DNA of 64,000 nt from Lachnospiraceae bacterium. Its GTDB lineage: Bacteria; Bacillota; Clostridia; Lachnospirales; Lachnospiraceae. Position 1 is the stretch's first letter. Every line of letters starts with the position of its first letter. Of the stretch, positions 28,235 through 36,889 are shown piece after piece. Below the pieces are notes generated by a model. It did not search any database, was not told the DNA's origin, and saw nothing but the letters and a program-made list of their open reading frames with translations. The position numbers and the translations under genes are program-made. The DNA is taken from NCBI GenBank assembly GCA_016287095.1, contig JAEEVK010000002.1:28861-92860 (forward strand), written 5' to 3'.

Positions 28235-28262
28235 GGGTGAGGGAAGAAAGCTTCCTTCACCC
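28235..28262 (+). other. 12-bp intercistronic hairpin between ftsL and the PBP gene
   Basis: GGGTGAGGGAAG (28235-28246) pairs with CTTCCTTCACCC (28251-28262), one G-T pair, loop AAAG. No T run follows, so it is not a standard terminator. It lies 42 bases before the chosen PBP start and could be a processing or RNA-stability element. Confidence 0.7.
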
Positions 28263-28304
28263 ATTAAACCGTTATTAAGGTATGACAGTAAAGGAAAAAA
28301 GACT

Positions 28305-30224
28305 ATGCAAAAGGGCAGATTGATCAGAAGACGAAAAAGAGAAAAGAAGTTCAATGATGTTATGAGGAACAGTCTTTTTTTCGTTTTTGGCGGTGTAATA
28401 CTTGTGTGCGCCTATCTGATCGGAAGACTTGTCTGGCTGAATAATGTAAACGGAGACGAATATGCAAGAAAAGTACTCTCACAGCAGGCATATTCAAGTC
28501 AGACACTGGTAGCCGAAAGAGGTGCTATCACCGACAGGAACGGTATAGTCCTGGCGCGCAGCGAGAAAATATACAATGTTATACTGGATCCTTATGTAAT
28601 CCTTTCACATGACTACTTTATTGAACCGACGCTGGATGCGATGGTAGAGACACTTGGTTATAACAAGGAAGAGATGCTTGAACTGATAAATGCAAATCCC
28701 GACAGCAGATATCTGGTTTTTGAGAAAAACATAGAATATGCCAGAGTCTCGGATTTCAACAAGTACAAGAGTTTACATAAATTCGTAGTGGGTGTATGGT
28801 TTGAGGAAAATTACTCAAGAGTTTATCCTTACGGAAACTTTGCATCACATGTTATAGGCTTTATGTCAAAGGACGGTGGAAGTTACGGCCTCGAGCAGTA
28901 TTACAACGATTCTCTGACAGGTGTGGAAGGTCTTGAGTATGGTTATTATGATCCCGAGCTCAATCGTCAGAAAACAGTAAAAGAAGCCAGGGACGGATAT
29001 ACACTGGAGACCACCCTTGATTTCAATATCCAGACCATTATCCAGAAGAAAGTCGGGAAATTCAGAGAAGAGATAGGGTGCAACAACATCGGTGTCATAG
29101 TAATGAATCCGAATACCGGCGAGATATACGGCATGACGTCAAATTATGAGTTTGACCTGAACAACCCCAGATCTTTAGAGGGCTTATATACAGAAGAGGA
29201 ACTGGAAGAGATGTCCGATGAGGACAAGACAAAAGAGATGTATAAGATGTGGAGAAATTTCTGCATATCTGATACTTACGAGCCCGGTTCTACATTCAAG
29301 ACTATAACGGTTGCCTCGGCACTGGAGGAAAACTCAATTACTACCGGAGATCATTTTACATGTAACGGCTATACCGAAAAAGGAGGATGGCAGATAGGAT
29401 GTAATAAAAAGAGCGGACACGGCAGCCTTTCACTTGCAGAATCTCTTATGAAATCGTGTAACTGTGCTTTGATGGAGATTGCAGATAAGTTGGGCGCTGA
29501 CAAGTTCTTTAAATATCAGAATCTGTTTGGATTTGGAGCAAGGACCGGAGTTGATCTGACCGGTGAAGCAACCGGTATCATAATCCCCAGGAACAAACTG
29601 AATGTTACAGAGCTTGCAACCTGCAGCTTCGGTACAACATTTAACGTTACCATGATACAGATTGCTGCAGCCTATGCATCGATATTAAACGGCGGAGAGT
29701 ATTATGCACCGCATGTTGTAAAAGAGATAAAGACTGCAGAAGGCGTAACCGTAAGAAGTGAGGATACAGCACCGGTGAGAGAGACCGTAAGCCGGTCAAC
29801 CTCTGATTTTATCAAGGAGGCTCTGTATATGACGGTTGAGGCCGGTACAGCAACACCCGCAAAGGTAGCAGGATATCTTGTGGGCGGTAAAACCGGTACC
29901 GCACAGAAGAGACCCAGAACAGAGAAAAAGTATATTGTATCGTTTGTAGGCTTTGCACCGGTTGATAATCCTCAGGTTATGACCTATGTCGTAATCGACG
30001 AAATACATGATCCCGAGATAGCCGGCAGCAGTTCATCGGCTACAAGGATGACTTCCGAGATAATGACCGAGATACTTCCTTATCTTGGTATGTATCCTGA
30101 AGGAGATATAGTATATAATGTTGATCTTGACCTGCTTCAGGAGCTTGAAGAAAAGCCCCAGGATGAAATAAATGATGATGCAATACCTGAGGACTATGAG
30201 GATGTGGAACCGTTATCAGAGTAA
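28305..30224 (+). CDS. class B penicillin-binding protein, septal transpeptidase (FtsI/PBP2 type)
   Basis: Peptidoglycan transpeptidase with one N-terminal membrane span, a dimerisation domain and a C-terminal transpeptidase. Active-site motifs: SxxK at S329 (GSTFKT), SxN at S384 (SCN) and KTG at 529-531. No PASTA domain follows, which argues for FtsI rather than SpoVD. The start ATG 28305 is set by AAGGA at 28291-28295. The frame is open back to a TTG at 28233, but that part runs through a hairpin and would add 24 residues to the front. 639 residues. The C-terminus is acidic. Confidence 0.93.
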   Translation: MQKGRLIRRRKREKKFNDVMRNSLFFVFGGVILVCAYLIGRLVWLNNVNGDEYARKVLSQQAYSSQTLVAERGAITDRNGIVLARSEKIYNVILDPYVILSHDYFIEPTLDAMVETLGYNKEEMLELINANPDSRYLVFEKNIEYARVSDFNKYKSLHKFVVGVWFEENYSRVYPYGNFASHVIGFMSKDGGSYGLEQYYNDSLTGVEGLEYGYYDPELNRQKTVKEARDGYTLETTLDFNIQTIIQKKVGKFREEIGCNNIGVIVMNPNTGEIYGMTSNYEFDLNNPRSLEGLYTEEELEEMSDEDKTKEMYKMWRNFCISDTYEPGSTFKTITVASALEENSITTGDHFTCNGYTEKGGWQIGCNKKSGHGSLSLAESLMKSCNCALMEIADKLGADKFFKYQNLFGFGARTGVDLTGEATGIIIPRNKLNVTELATCSFGTTFNVTMIQIAAAYASILNGGEYYAPHVVKEIKTAEGVTVRSEDTAPVRETVSRSTSDFIKEALYMTVEAGTATPAKVAGYLVGGKTGTAQKRPRTEKKYIVSFVGFAPVDNPQVMTYVVIDEIHDPEIAGSSSSATRMTSEIMTEILPYLGMYPEGDIVYNVDLDLLQELEEKPQDEINDDAIPEDYEDVEPLSE

Positions 30225-30254
30225 AAATGTTTAAGTTGATTGTTCATAGAATAA

Positions 30255-30316
30255 GTTGTCCCGGGGCGAAAGCGAAGGTAAAAGAAGAGCCTTCGCTTCG
30301 CCGGGGATGACAAAAC
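30255..30316 (+). repeat. palindromic intergenic repeat between the PBP gene and murD
   Basis: TTGTCCCGGGGCGAAAGCGAAGG and its imperfect inverse lie around an AAAGAAGAG centre, each arm about 24 bases and GC-rich, unlike the surroundings. Read on the - strand, the right arm translates to the CHPRRSEGS type of peptide, similar to the CHPERSEG string that arises from a widespread dispersed bacterial repeat. Further copies in the genome are inferred. No T run follows. Confidence 0.7.
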
Positions 30317-30349
30317 CAATTTGAGACGACAGAAATAAGGAGAAGAAGA

Positions 30350-31714
30350 ATGGATTTTAAGGGGAAAAAAGCAGTCATAATAGGTGCAGGAAAGAGCGGT
30401 ATCGCAGCAGCTAAGCTGCTTAACGGGCAGGGTGCTGTTATCACTCTCTATGATGATAAAAAACAGGATGAGTGCGAGCTTTTAAAGAAACTCGGAGAAG
30501 ATTATAAAGGAAAGGTAGAATTTGAAAAGCTTTCCGAGGAATCAAAGACCGGAATGGATTATCTGGTATTAAGCCCCGGCGTACCTATCGATTCTCCCCT
30601 GGTATTGGAATTAAAGAAGGAAAATCCCAAGGTTATAGGTGAGGTTGAACTGGCATACTACTTTACAAAAGGTAAGATAGTTGCAGTTACCGGTACAAAC
30701 GGAAAAACCACAACAACCGCTCTTACGGGTTATCTCCTGGGAAAGAAATATGAAAATACACTTATAGGCGGTAATATAGGTATCCCTTATACAGAGATTT
30801 GCCTGAATTCAACCGATGACGGCGTGACCGTAGCAGAGATGAGCAGCTTTCAGCTTGATACAACGGACACATTTCATCCGTATGTCAGCATGATCCTGAA
30901 CATTACACCCGATCATCTTGACAGACATCATACGATGGAAAACTACATTAACGCAAAGCTTAACTGTACCAAAAACCAGACCGAATCGGAGCTTTGCATC
31001 TTAAACTATGAGGATGCTGTATTAAGAGAGGCCGCAAAGAACATTAAGGCAAAGATATGTTATTTTTCATCGAAAACCGAGCTTGAAAACGGCTATGTAT
31101 ATAAGGACGGCGTGATTTACGAGGTAAAGGACGGCGAGCCTAAGAAAATAATAGATGTTTCCGAGATGAAGCTCATAGGCAGACATAATTATGAGAATGC
31201 CATGGCAGCGATAGCTGCAGCAAGATTTATGGGAGTCGGACAGGAGCAGATAAGAGAAGGACTACGTGAGTTTAACCCTGTGGAGCATCGTATAGAATAT
31301 GTAGAGACGGTAAACGGCGTAAAGTATTACAATGATTCTAAGGGTACAAATCCCGATGCGTCCATCCAGGCAGTGCGTGCCATGACCGGACCTACATACC
31401 TCATAGGCGGCGGATACGATAAAGGATCCACATATGATGAGTGGATAGACAGCTTTGAAGGTAAGATCAAAAAACTCATACTCATGGGTCAGACAAGGGA
31501 AAAGATAGCCGAATGTGCTAGACAGCACGGATTTACCGACTATATGTTTGTTGAGAGCATGGAAGAGGCTGTAAAATACTGTATGGATAATGCAACAGAG
31601 GGAGATACGGTACTTCTTTCTCCGTGCTGCGCAAGCTGGGGCATGTTTAAAAACTACGAAGAGCGCGGCAGAATATTCAAAGATCTGGTAAGACAAGGGA
31701 AAAAGGAAAGATAA
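30350..31714 (+). CDS. murD: UDP-N-acetylmuramoyl-L-alanine--D-glutamate ligase
   Basis: Adds D-Glu to UDP-MurNAc-L-Ala. GTNGKTTT ATP loop at residues 115-122, N-terminal GAGKSGIA UDP-binding loop, NITPDHLDRH, and HNYENAMAA in the C-terminal part. 454 residues. ATG 30350 after AAGGAGAAG. mraY, which often stands just before murD, is missing; the palindromic repeat fills that spacer. Confidence 0.96.
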   Translation: MDFKGKKAVIIGAGKSGIAAAKLLNGQGAVITLYDDKKQDECELLKKLGEDYKGKVEFEKLSEESKTGMDYLVLSPGVPIDSPLVLELKKENPKVIGEVELAYYFTKGKIVAVTGTNGKTTTTALTGYLLGKKYENTLIGGNIGIPYTEICLNSTDDGVTVAEMSSFQLDTTDTFHPYVSMILNITPDHLDRHHTMENYINAKLNCTKNQTESELCILNYEDAVLREAAKNIKAKICYFSSKTELENGYVYKDGVIYEVKDGEPKKIIDVSEMKLIGRHNYENAMAAIAAARFMGVGQEQIREGLREFNPVEHRIEYVETVNGVKYYNDSKGTNPDASIQAVRAMTGPTYLIGGGYDKGSTYDEWIDSFEGKIKKLILMGQTREKIAECARQHGFTDYMFVESMEEAVKYCMDNATEGDTVLLSPCCASWGMFKNYEERGRIFKDLVRQGKKER

Positions 31715-31716
31715 AA

Positions 31717-32913
31717 GTGAAACGAAAAGCGGCTACTGTAAAAATCAAAAACGTACTGAGCAATTATGATGCTATACTTGCGATACTTGTACTGGCTATC
31801 TGCGCCTTTGGTCTGGTAATGATATACAGTGCAAGTTCTTATCGTGCCGCTTATTATTACGGTGATTCAAAGCTTTATCTGAGAAATCAGGGTATGTTCA
31901 TAGTCATCGGAGCAATACTGATGGTGGCTGTGTCAATGATCGACTATAAGTATTATTTCAGGAAACTGAAGCTCCTGCATGTACCTCCCGTTATCTTACT
32001 GTGGGCAGTATGTGTAGGCCTTCAGTGGTATGTTTTCTTCTCAGGTCACAGCGTAGGCGGATCGGCCAGATGGATCAAGCTCGGAGCATTCAGCATCCAG
32101 CCTTCTGAGATAGCCAAGGTGTGCTTTGTACTTGGAGGCAGCTTTATAGCCGCCAGAAAAAAGAAGATGATTAATACGGGCAGCAGCTTGAAGAATATAC
32201 TCGGTGTCATTTTCCTTTATCTGCTGTTTGCACCCATCCTGGTACCTGTAGCACTGCAAAACCTGTCTTCAGCAATAATCCTTGCAGGTATCCTTACATG
32301 TATATATTTCTGTACCAGTATGGACAAAAAGTATTTCCTGTTTGTTATACTGGCTCTCGGCGGAGCAGCGCTTGCGCTTGGTCTCTTTAAGGGCTACAGA
32401 TCGGAAAGAATCATGCACTGGCTGTATCCTGAGACGATGGATCCCGCAGACCAGATAATGCAGGGTATGTATGCCATAGCATCCGGCGGGCTTTTCGGTA
32501 AAGGCCTCGGAAACAGTGTACAGAAGCTCGGAAACATGCCCGAGGTTCACACCGATATGATATTTACCATTATATGTGAGGAACTCGGAATAATAGGCGG
32601 CATAGCACTGGTTGGACTTTTCCTTCTCCTTTTATGGAGAATCTTCAGCATAGCATTAAAGGCACCCGATCTCTACGGAGCCCTTATCGCCACAGGCGTA
32701 TTCGGGCAGATAGCGATACAGGTGCTGATGAATATAGCGGTTGTAACGAACAGTATGCCTGCGACGGGCGTGCCGCTCCCGTTCGTCAGCTACGGAGGCA
32801 GTAACCTGCTGATACTGATGGCTGAAATAGGAGTGGTACTGAATGTATCAAAGAAGACGGTAGATCCCATCCCGGATGACGAGGATGCAGAAGACGATAT
32901 GCTGCTGTCATAA
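31717..32913 (+). CDS. ftsW: SEDS-family septal glycosyltransferase FtsW
   Basis: Polytopic membrane polymerase of septal peptidoglycan, working with the class B PBP. About ten spans. Conserved segments: GSARWIKLGAFSIQPSE, the GLGNSVQKLG loop and PLPFVSYGGSNL. 398 residues. GTG 31717 lies two bases after the murD stop with AAAGGAAAG upstream. murG, the usual next gene, is absent; ftsQ follows. Confidence 0.94.
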   Translation: MKRKAATVKIKNVLSNYDAILAILVLAICAFGLVMIYSASSYRAAYYYGDSKLYLRNQGMFIVIGAILMVAVSMIDYKYYFRKLKLLHVPPVILLWAVCVGLQWYVFFSGHSVGGSARWIKLGAFSIQPSEIAKVCFVLGGSFIAARKKKMINTGSSLKNILGVIFLYLLFAPILVPVALQNLSSAIILAGILTCIYFCTSMDKKYFLFVILALGGAALALGLFKGYRSERIMHWLYPETMDPADQIMQGMYAIASGGLFGKGLGNSVQKLGNMPEVHTDMIFTIICEELGIIGGIALVGLFLLLLWRIFSIALKAPDLYGALIATGVFGQIAIQVLMNIAVVTNSMPATGVPLPFVSYGGSNLLILMAEIGVVLNVSKKTVDPIPDDEDAEDDMLLS

Positions 32914-32944
32914 ATAAAGATAAAATATTAATCAGGAGGGCACA

Positions 32945-33676
32945 ATGAGAAAAAATAAGTGGATTTTCTTAAAAATTTTCATACTGCTCGTCCTGGTTGT
33001 CCTTGTGATAGTATATTTTGAGAACTTTAAGTTGGAAAAGCTGATCATCGAGGGCGGAAGCCATTATACCGCTGAGGAGATAGAAGAACATCTGGTACAG
33101 AGTAAGGCGGACGGATTTACCCATTTCTTCTATTATAAATATACCCTGTTCAGCAGTCCTGAGCCCCTGCCTTTCGTTGAGAAGATGGATTTTGAGATCA
33201 TTGACAAGAACACGATACATGTCCAGGTATATGATAAGATGATAGTGGGATGTGTGGAGCATATGGGCAGATATATGCACTTTGACAGGGACGGTATAGT
33301 AGTCGAGAGTACCGAAGAGCCCGATACGGGAGTTCCGATCATAACAGGTATACCTTTTTCAAAGGTTGTCATCGGTCAAAAGATGGAAATTGAAGATGAC
33401 AGAATGTTCAAGATAATAATGAACCTTACGCAGTCCATCCAGAAGAACGGCATAAAATGCGACAGGATAGACTTTGATATAAGGCAGAACGTAAAGCTGT
33501 ACTTAGGAGGATCCGAAGCTTTACTCGGAGGAGGAGACATTTTCGACTATAAGATAAATGCCTTAAAGAAGGTTTTGGAGGTTTCGGGAGGCGTTAATTA
33601 CAGGTATGATATGCGAAATTACAACGAAGAATCGGGCGAAATACCTGCAAAAAAAATAAATATTGAAGAAGATTGA
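32945..33676 (+). CDS. ftsQ: cell division protein FtsQ/DivIB
   Basis: Bitopic division protein: short cytoplasmic N-terminus, one span (about residues 8-26), then a POTRA-like domain starting LEKLIIEGGSHYTAEEI, and the beta domain with GVPIITGI. 243 residues. ATG 32945 with AGGAGGG upstream. Low overall conservation is normal for the family; the position before ftsZ supports it. Confidence 0.88.
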   Translation: MRKNKWIFLKIFILLVLVVLVIVYFENFKLEKLIIEGGSHYTAEEIEEHLVQSKADGFTHFFYYKYTLFSSPEPLPFVEKMDFEIIDKNTIHVQVYDKMIVGCVEHMGRYMHFDRDGIVVESTEEPDTGVPIITGIPFSKVVIGQKMEIEDDRMFKIIMNLTQSIQKNGIKCDRIDFDIRQNVKLYLGGSEALLGGGDIFDYKINALKKVLEVSGGVNYRYDMRNYNEESGEIPAKKINIEED

Positions 33677-33696
33677 AAATTTTTTTAAGAATATAC

Positions 33697-33725
33697 TTGA
33701 TTATTTTGCGCATTAAATGTATTAT
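33697..33725 (+). promoter_or_regulatory. candidate ftsZ promoter
   Basis: TTGATT at 33697-33702 and TATTAT at 33720-33725, 17-base spacer, in the AT-rich 94-base gap before ftsZ. It would let ftsZ be transcribed apart from the cluster. Confidence 0.6.
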
Positions 33726-33770
33726 ATTAATAAGTGTGATTTTTAGACAAATCATAAGGAGGGCAAGACC

Positions 33771-35024
33771 TTGGTTGAGATTACTAACGACGAGAGTAAC
33801 TATGGTGCGAAAATTATTGTTGTAGGTGTTGGCGGTGCAGGTAATAATGTAGTTAACAGAATGATAGAGGATGGTATTCAGGGAGTTGAGTACATCTGTG
33901 TTAATACTGATAGCCAGCAGCTTAAGAAATGTAAGTGTTCCAGCTGCATACAGATAGGCGAGAAGCTTACTAAGGGACGTGGCGCAGGAGGAAATCCTGA
34001 GGTAGGAAGAAATTCCGCAGAGGAAAGCAGAGAAACTCTGACTGAGGCTATCAAGGAAGCCGAGATGGTATTTGTCACCTGTGGTATGGGAGGTGGAACC
34101 GGTACCGGTGCCGCACCTGTCATAGCACAGATTGCAAAAGAAATGAATATTCTTACCGTTGCAGTCGTATCTAAGCCTTTCAAGCACGAGGGCGATGTTC
34201 GTATGGCACAGGCTATGGATGGTATAGCTACATTAAAAGAGAATGTAGATACCATGATAGTCATCCCCAACGAAAAGCTTCGTGAGATCTGTGATAAGAA
34301 GGCTCGTTTCCCTGAAGTATTAAAGATGGCTGACAGTGTTCTCCGTCAGGGTGTTCAGGGTATAACCGATATCATCAATAAGATGGGTGACATCAACCTT
34401 GACTTTGAGGATGTTTGTACAGTTATGAGAGATAAGGGTATCGCTCATATCGGTATAGGCAGAGCTACCGGTGATGACAGCTGTATGCAGGCTGTTCAGA
34501 TGGCTATCGCTTCTCCTCTTCTTGAGACCAATATTGAGGGTGCTGACAACATCATTCTTCACTTCTCAGGTGACCTTGGATTTGATGATACCATTAATGC
34601 ATCCAACTATGTTAAGGAGATCGTCGGAGCCGATACAAACGTTATCTTCGGTGAAGTTTACGATGATTCAGAGCCCGATACATGTTCAGTTACAATTATC
34701 GCTACAGGCATAAAGAACAGTCCCGATGATGTTGCTGTTGCAGGTCCTGCTCAGGGCATGAGACCTCAGCCGCAGTCCGGACTTGGTTTCTTAAATATGG
34801 GACAGGCTGCCAGAAAGCCTCAGGCAGCTGCTCCTGCAGCACAGCCCGCTGCACAGACCAGACAGCCTGCTTACAGGCCTCAGACACAACAGACAGCTAA
34901 GCCTGCAGCACCCGCACAGGGACAGCAGAACATGGGATACAGAAGTCCCAAACAGAATCAGACACCTGACAATGGCAGCTCGATTCTGATACCTGAGTGG
35001 ATATCAAGACAGAATAATAATTAA
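33771..35024 (+). CDS. ftsZ: cell division GTPase FtsZ
   Basis: Tubulin-like protein forming the Z ring. GGAGNN and the GTP loop GGGTGTG at residues 107-113 are intact. A Ala/Gln/Pro-rich linker (about 325-400) leads to the C-terminal peptide ILIPEWISRQ. Start is TTG 33771, seven bases after GGAGGG at 33758-33763. An unusual three-cysteine cluster, CKCSSC at residues 54-59, occupies a segment usually without such cysteines. 417 residues. A terminator follows. Confidence 0.97.
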   Translation: MVEITNDESNYGAKIIVVGVGGAGNNVVNRMIEDGIQGVEYICVNTDSQQLKKCKCSSCIQIGEKLTKGRGAGGNPEVGRNSAEESRETLTEAIKEAEMVFVTCGMGGGTGTGAAPVIAQIAKEMNILTVAVVSKPFKHEGDVRMAQAMDGIATLKENVDTMIVIPNEKLREICDKKARFPEVLKMADSVLRQGVQGITDIINKMGDINLDFEDVCTVMRDKGIAHIGIGRATGDDSCMQAVQMAIASPLLETNIEGADNIILHFSGDLGFDDTINASNYVKEIVGADTNVIFGEVYDDSEPDTCSVTIIATGIKNSPDDVAVAGPAQGMRPQPQSGLGFLNMGQAARKPQAAAPAAQPAAQTRQPAYRPQTQQTAKPAAPAQGQQNMGYRSPKQNQTPDNGSSILIPEWISRQNNN

Positions 35025-35031
35025 TGAGAAC

Positions 35032-35062
35032 ATCGAGTAGGCTAAGTTCTACTCGATTTTCT
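35032..35062 (+). terminator. terminator after ftsZ
   Basis: ATCGAGTAG (35032-35040) pairs with CTACTCGAT (35049-35057), 8-base loop, followed by a short T stretch (TTTTCTT). Strong stem, modest T run. Confidence 0.75.
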
Positions 35063-35088
35063 TATAAAATATCAGATGGAGAAAAGCA

Positions 35089-35547
35089 ATGTTTTTATTA
35101 TTACTTGCATTGTGGATCGTTTTCAACGGTGCATTCACCCTGGAAATCCTTCTTTTCGGGATAGGTGTCAGCGCTGTAGTATGCTTATTTATGGTGAAGT
35201 TTGCGGGCTATAACATTAAGCGTGAGCTGAAGGCCGTAAAGAAGCTGCCCTTTATTATAGAGTATCTTTTTGTACTGCTGATAGAGATCATCAAAGCCAA
35301 TATAGTATGCTCCGGCCTCATCGTAAAGGGAGAAAAAAAGATACAGCCTGTTGTGGTTAGCTTTGCTTCGCCCTTAAAGAGCGAATTTCTTGGCACAGTG
35401 CTTGCAAATTCTATAACCCTGACTCCGGGTACGATCTCGGTTTCTATGAAAAACGGACAGTTTAAGGTTCACTGCCTTGACGCATCTCTGTATGAGGGGA
35501 TTGATTCTTCGAGTTTCGTGAAGATTTTAAAAAGAATAGAAGGATAA
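35089..35547 (+). CDS. mnhE: Mrp/Mnh-type cation antiporter subunit E
   Basis: Small membrane subunit of multisubunit Na+(K+)/H+ antiporters. Two N-terminal spans, then the conserved soluble part with LANSITLTPGTISV, a family hallmark. 152 residues, normal. ATG 35089 with GGAG upstream. Forms a set with the next two genes. Confidence 0.9.
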   Translation: MFLLLLALWIVFNGAFTLEILLFGIGVSAVVCLFMVKFAGYNIKRELKAVKKLPFIIEYLFVLLIEIIKANIVCSGLIVKGEKKIQPVVVSFASPLKSEFLGTVLANSITLTPGTISVSMKNGQFKVHCLDASLYEGIDSSSFVKILKRIEG

Positions 35548-35557
35548 CATTTATAAT

Positions 35558-35872
35558 ATGGAAGAAACAGTTGATATTTTCCTTAAAGTGGCTATTATAT
35601 TCAGCTCTTTAGCGATATTTGTCTGCTTTATCAGGGCCATAATAGGTCCGACCGTCCCTGACAGGCTGGTGGCCATAAATATGATAGGCACCCAGGTTAT
35701 TATCATAATAGCTGAGCTTACGGTACTTTTGGGTGAGGCATGGCTGGCAGATGTAGCGACCGTATATACGGCGCTTTCATTTATCGGTGTGGTAGTATTG
35801 ACCAAGATTTATATAGGTATATACAGGAAAAAGCATGCTAACGACACACAGGACGGGAGGGCTAAGGTATGA
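35558..35872 (+). CDS. mnhF: Mrp/Mnh-type cation antiporter subunit F
   Basis: 104-residue three-span protein with IGPTVPDRLVAINMIG, characteristic of MnhF/MrpF. Overlaps the next gene by four bases (ATGA), so the two are coupled. The initial ATG follows the E-subunit stop by ten bases. Confidence 0.92.
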   Translation: MEETVDIFLKVAIIFSSLAIFVCFIRAIIGPTVPDRLVAINMIGTQVIIIIAELTVLLGEAWLADVATVYTALSFIGVVVLTKIYIGIYRKKHANDTQDGRAKV

Positions 35873-36207
35873 GTGATGTGAGGATCATAATAGCCATCGT
35901 TCTAATGAGCATAGGCATGATCTTTATACTTATGTCATGTATCGGTGTATTCAGGCTTAAGTTTGCCCTTAACAGAATGCATGCCGCAGCGCTTGCCGAT
36001 TCATGCGGTATATTGTTTGTCATAGCCGGACTTTGCGTACTATCGGGTTTTACCTTTATGACATTAAAGCTTATTGTTGTACTGGTAGTGTTCTGGCTTA
36101 CCAGCCCTATTTCCGGACATTTGATCAGCAATATGATCAAAACCACAGGAAAAGACGAGCTCTCTAAAAATGCATTACAAAAAGAACTTGAAAAACAAGC
36201 AGATTAG
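35869..36207 (+). CDS. mnhG: Mrp/Mnh-type cation antiporter subunit G
   Basis: 112-residue three-span protein with LMSCIGVFRLKFALNRMHAAALADS, the MnhG/MrpG pattern. The large A, B, C and D subunits needed for a complete antiporter do not follow: the operon stops here. A standalone E-F-G set may join subunits encoded elsewhere or serve another ion-coupled complex. Confidence 0.92.
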   Translation: MSDVRIIIAIVLMSIGMIFILMSCIGVFRLKFALNRMHAAALADSCGILFVIAGLCVLSGFTFMTLKLIVVLVVFWLTSPISGHLISNMIKTTGKDELSKNALQKELEKQAD

Positions 36208-36265
36208 CGCTATGATATATAATTAGGTATAAAGTATCAAAAAGAGATGAAAGAGAGTAACAGTT

Positions 36266-36889
36266 GTGAGCAGTAAAAAGAGTAAAAACGCCGGACCGAT
36301 CATCGGAACAAAATTAAAAGTAGTCATTATTTCAATAGTTGCTGTTATAGTAGTGGCCGTAATAGGCCTTGTTGTTATTGAGGGGATAAATACCTGCAGG
36401 ATCAAAATTGCAAACCATACGGATAAAAACATTACAAACCTTAAGGTCATGTTTGAGACTGAGGATGAAAGCCTGGAGATGCAGAATCTCTTTGAGGGAG
36501 AGCTTAAAAGCGGAGAGAAATATTCAGGCAGCTACGATTCTATGAATTTTACCGAAGAGCCGGGTGACATAGGCATGCTCGTAACCTTTGAGGGCGAGGA
36601 TGAGATATATGTTTATGACGGATATTTCTATGACAGATTTAACGGACTTATAGATATTGATTTCCATCAGGCAGAAGGAGAGTACAGAGTGACAATTTCT
36701 GCTTCAAGCGGAATTTTCAAGAATACAGACGGTTCAGCCATTGATGATGACGAGATTTATTTTGATTTTGAAAAGGCTGACTGGGATATAGTCGGTTCGC
36801 CCATGGATGACGATGAAATGTATTTGGATGATGACGGGCTGTATTTTGAAGATATAGATGAGGATGAAGACTGGGATATAGATGAATGA
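36266..36889 (+). CDS. single-span membrane protein with acidic tail, function unknown
   Basis: 207 residues. A basic N-terminus is followed by one span (about 17-42), and an outer beta-rich part (LKVMFETEDES, VTFEGEDEIYVYDGYFYD) that may be an immunoglobulin-like fold. The last 60 residues are Asp/Glu-rich with repeated DDDE-type runs. I do not recognise the family. GTG start at 36266 with AAAGAGAG upstream. Its stop overlaps the rimO ATG, so it is translationally coupled with rimO. The acidic tail might bind cations, which is a guess. Confidence 0.6.
   Translation: MSSKKSKNAGPIIGTKLKVVIISIVAVIVVAVIGLVVIEGINTCRIKIANHTDKNITNLKVMFETEDESLEMQNLFEGELKSGEKYSGSYDSMNFTEEPGDIGMLVTFEGEDEIYVYDGYFYDRFNGLIDIDFHQAEGEYRVTISASSGIFKNTDGSAIDDDEIYFDFEKADWDIVGSPMDDDEMYLDDDGLYFEDIDEDEDWDIDE

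Noticed and set aside
28235..28262. Hairpin before the PBP gene as a rho-independent terminator
   Set aside because: No T run follows on the + strand and the division genes continue.
28233..28304. TTG start adding 24 residues to the PBP
   Set aside because: It runs through a perfect hairpin, while ATG 28305 has a proper site and the usual basic N-terminus.
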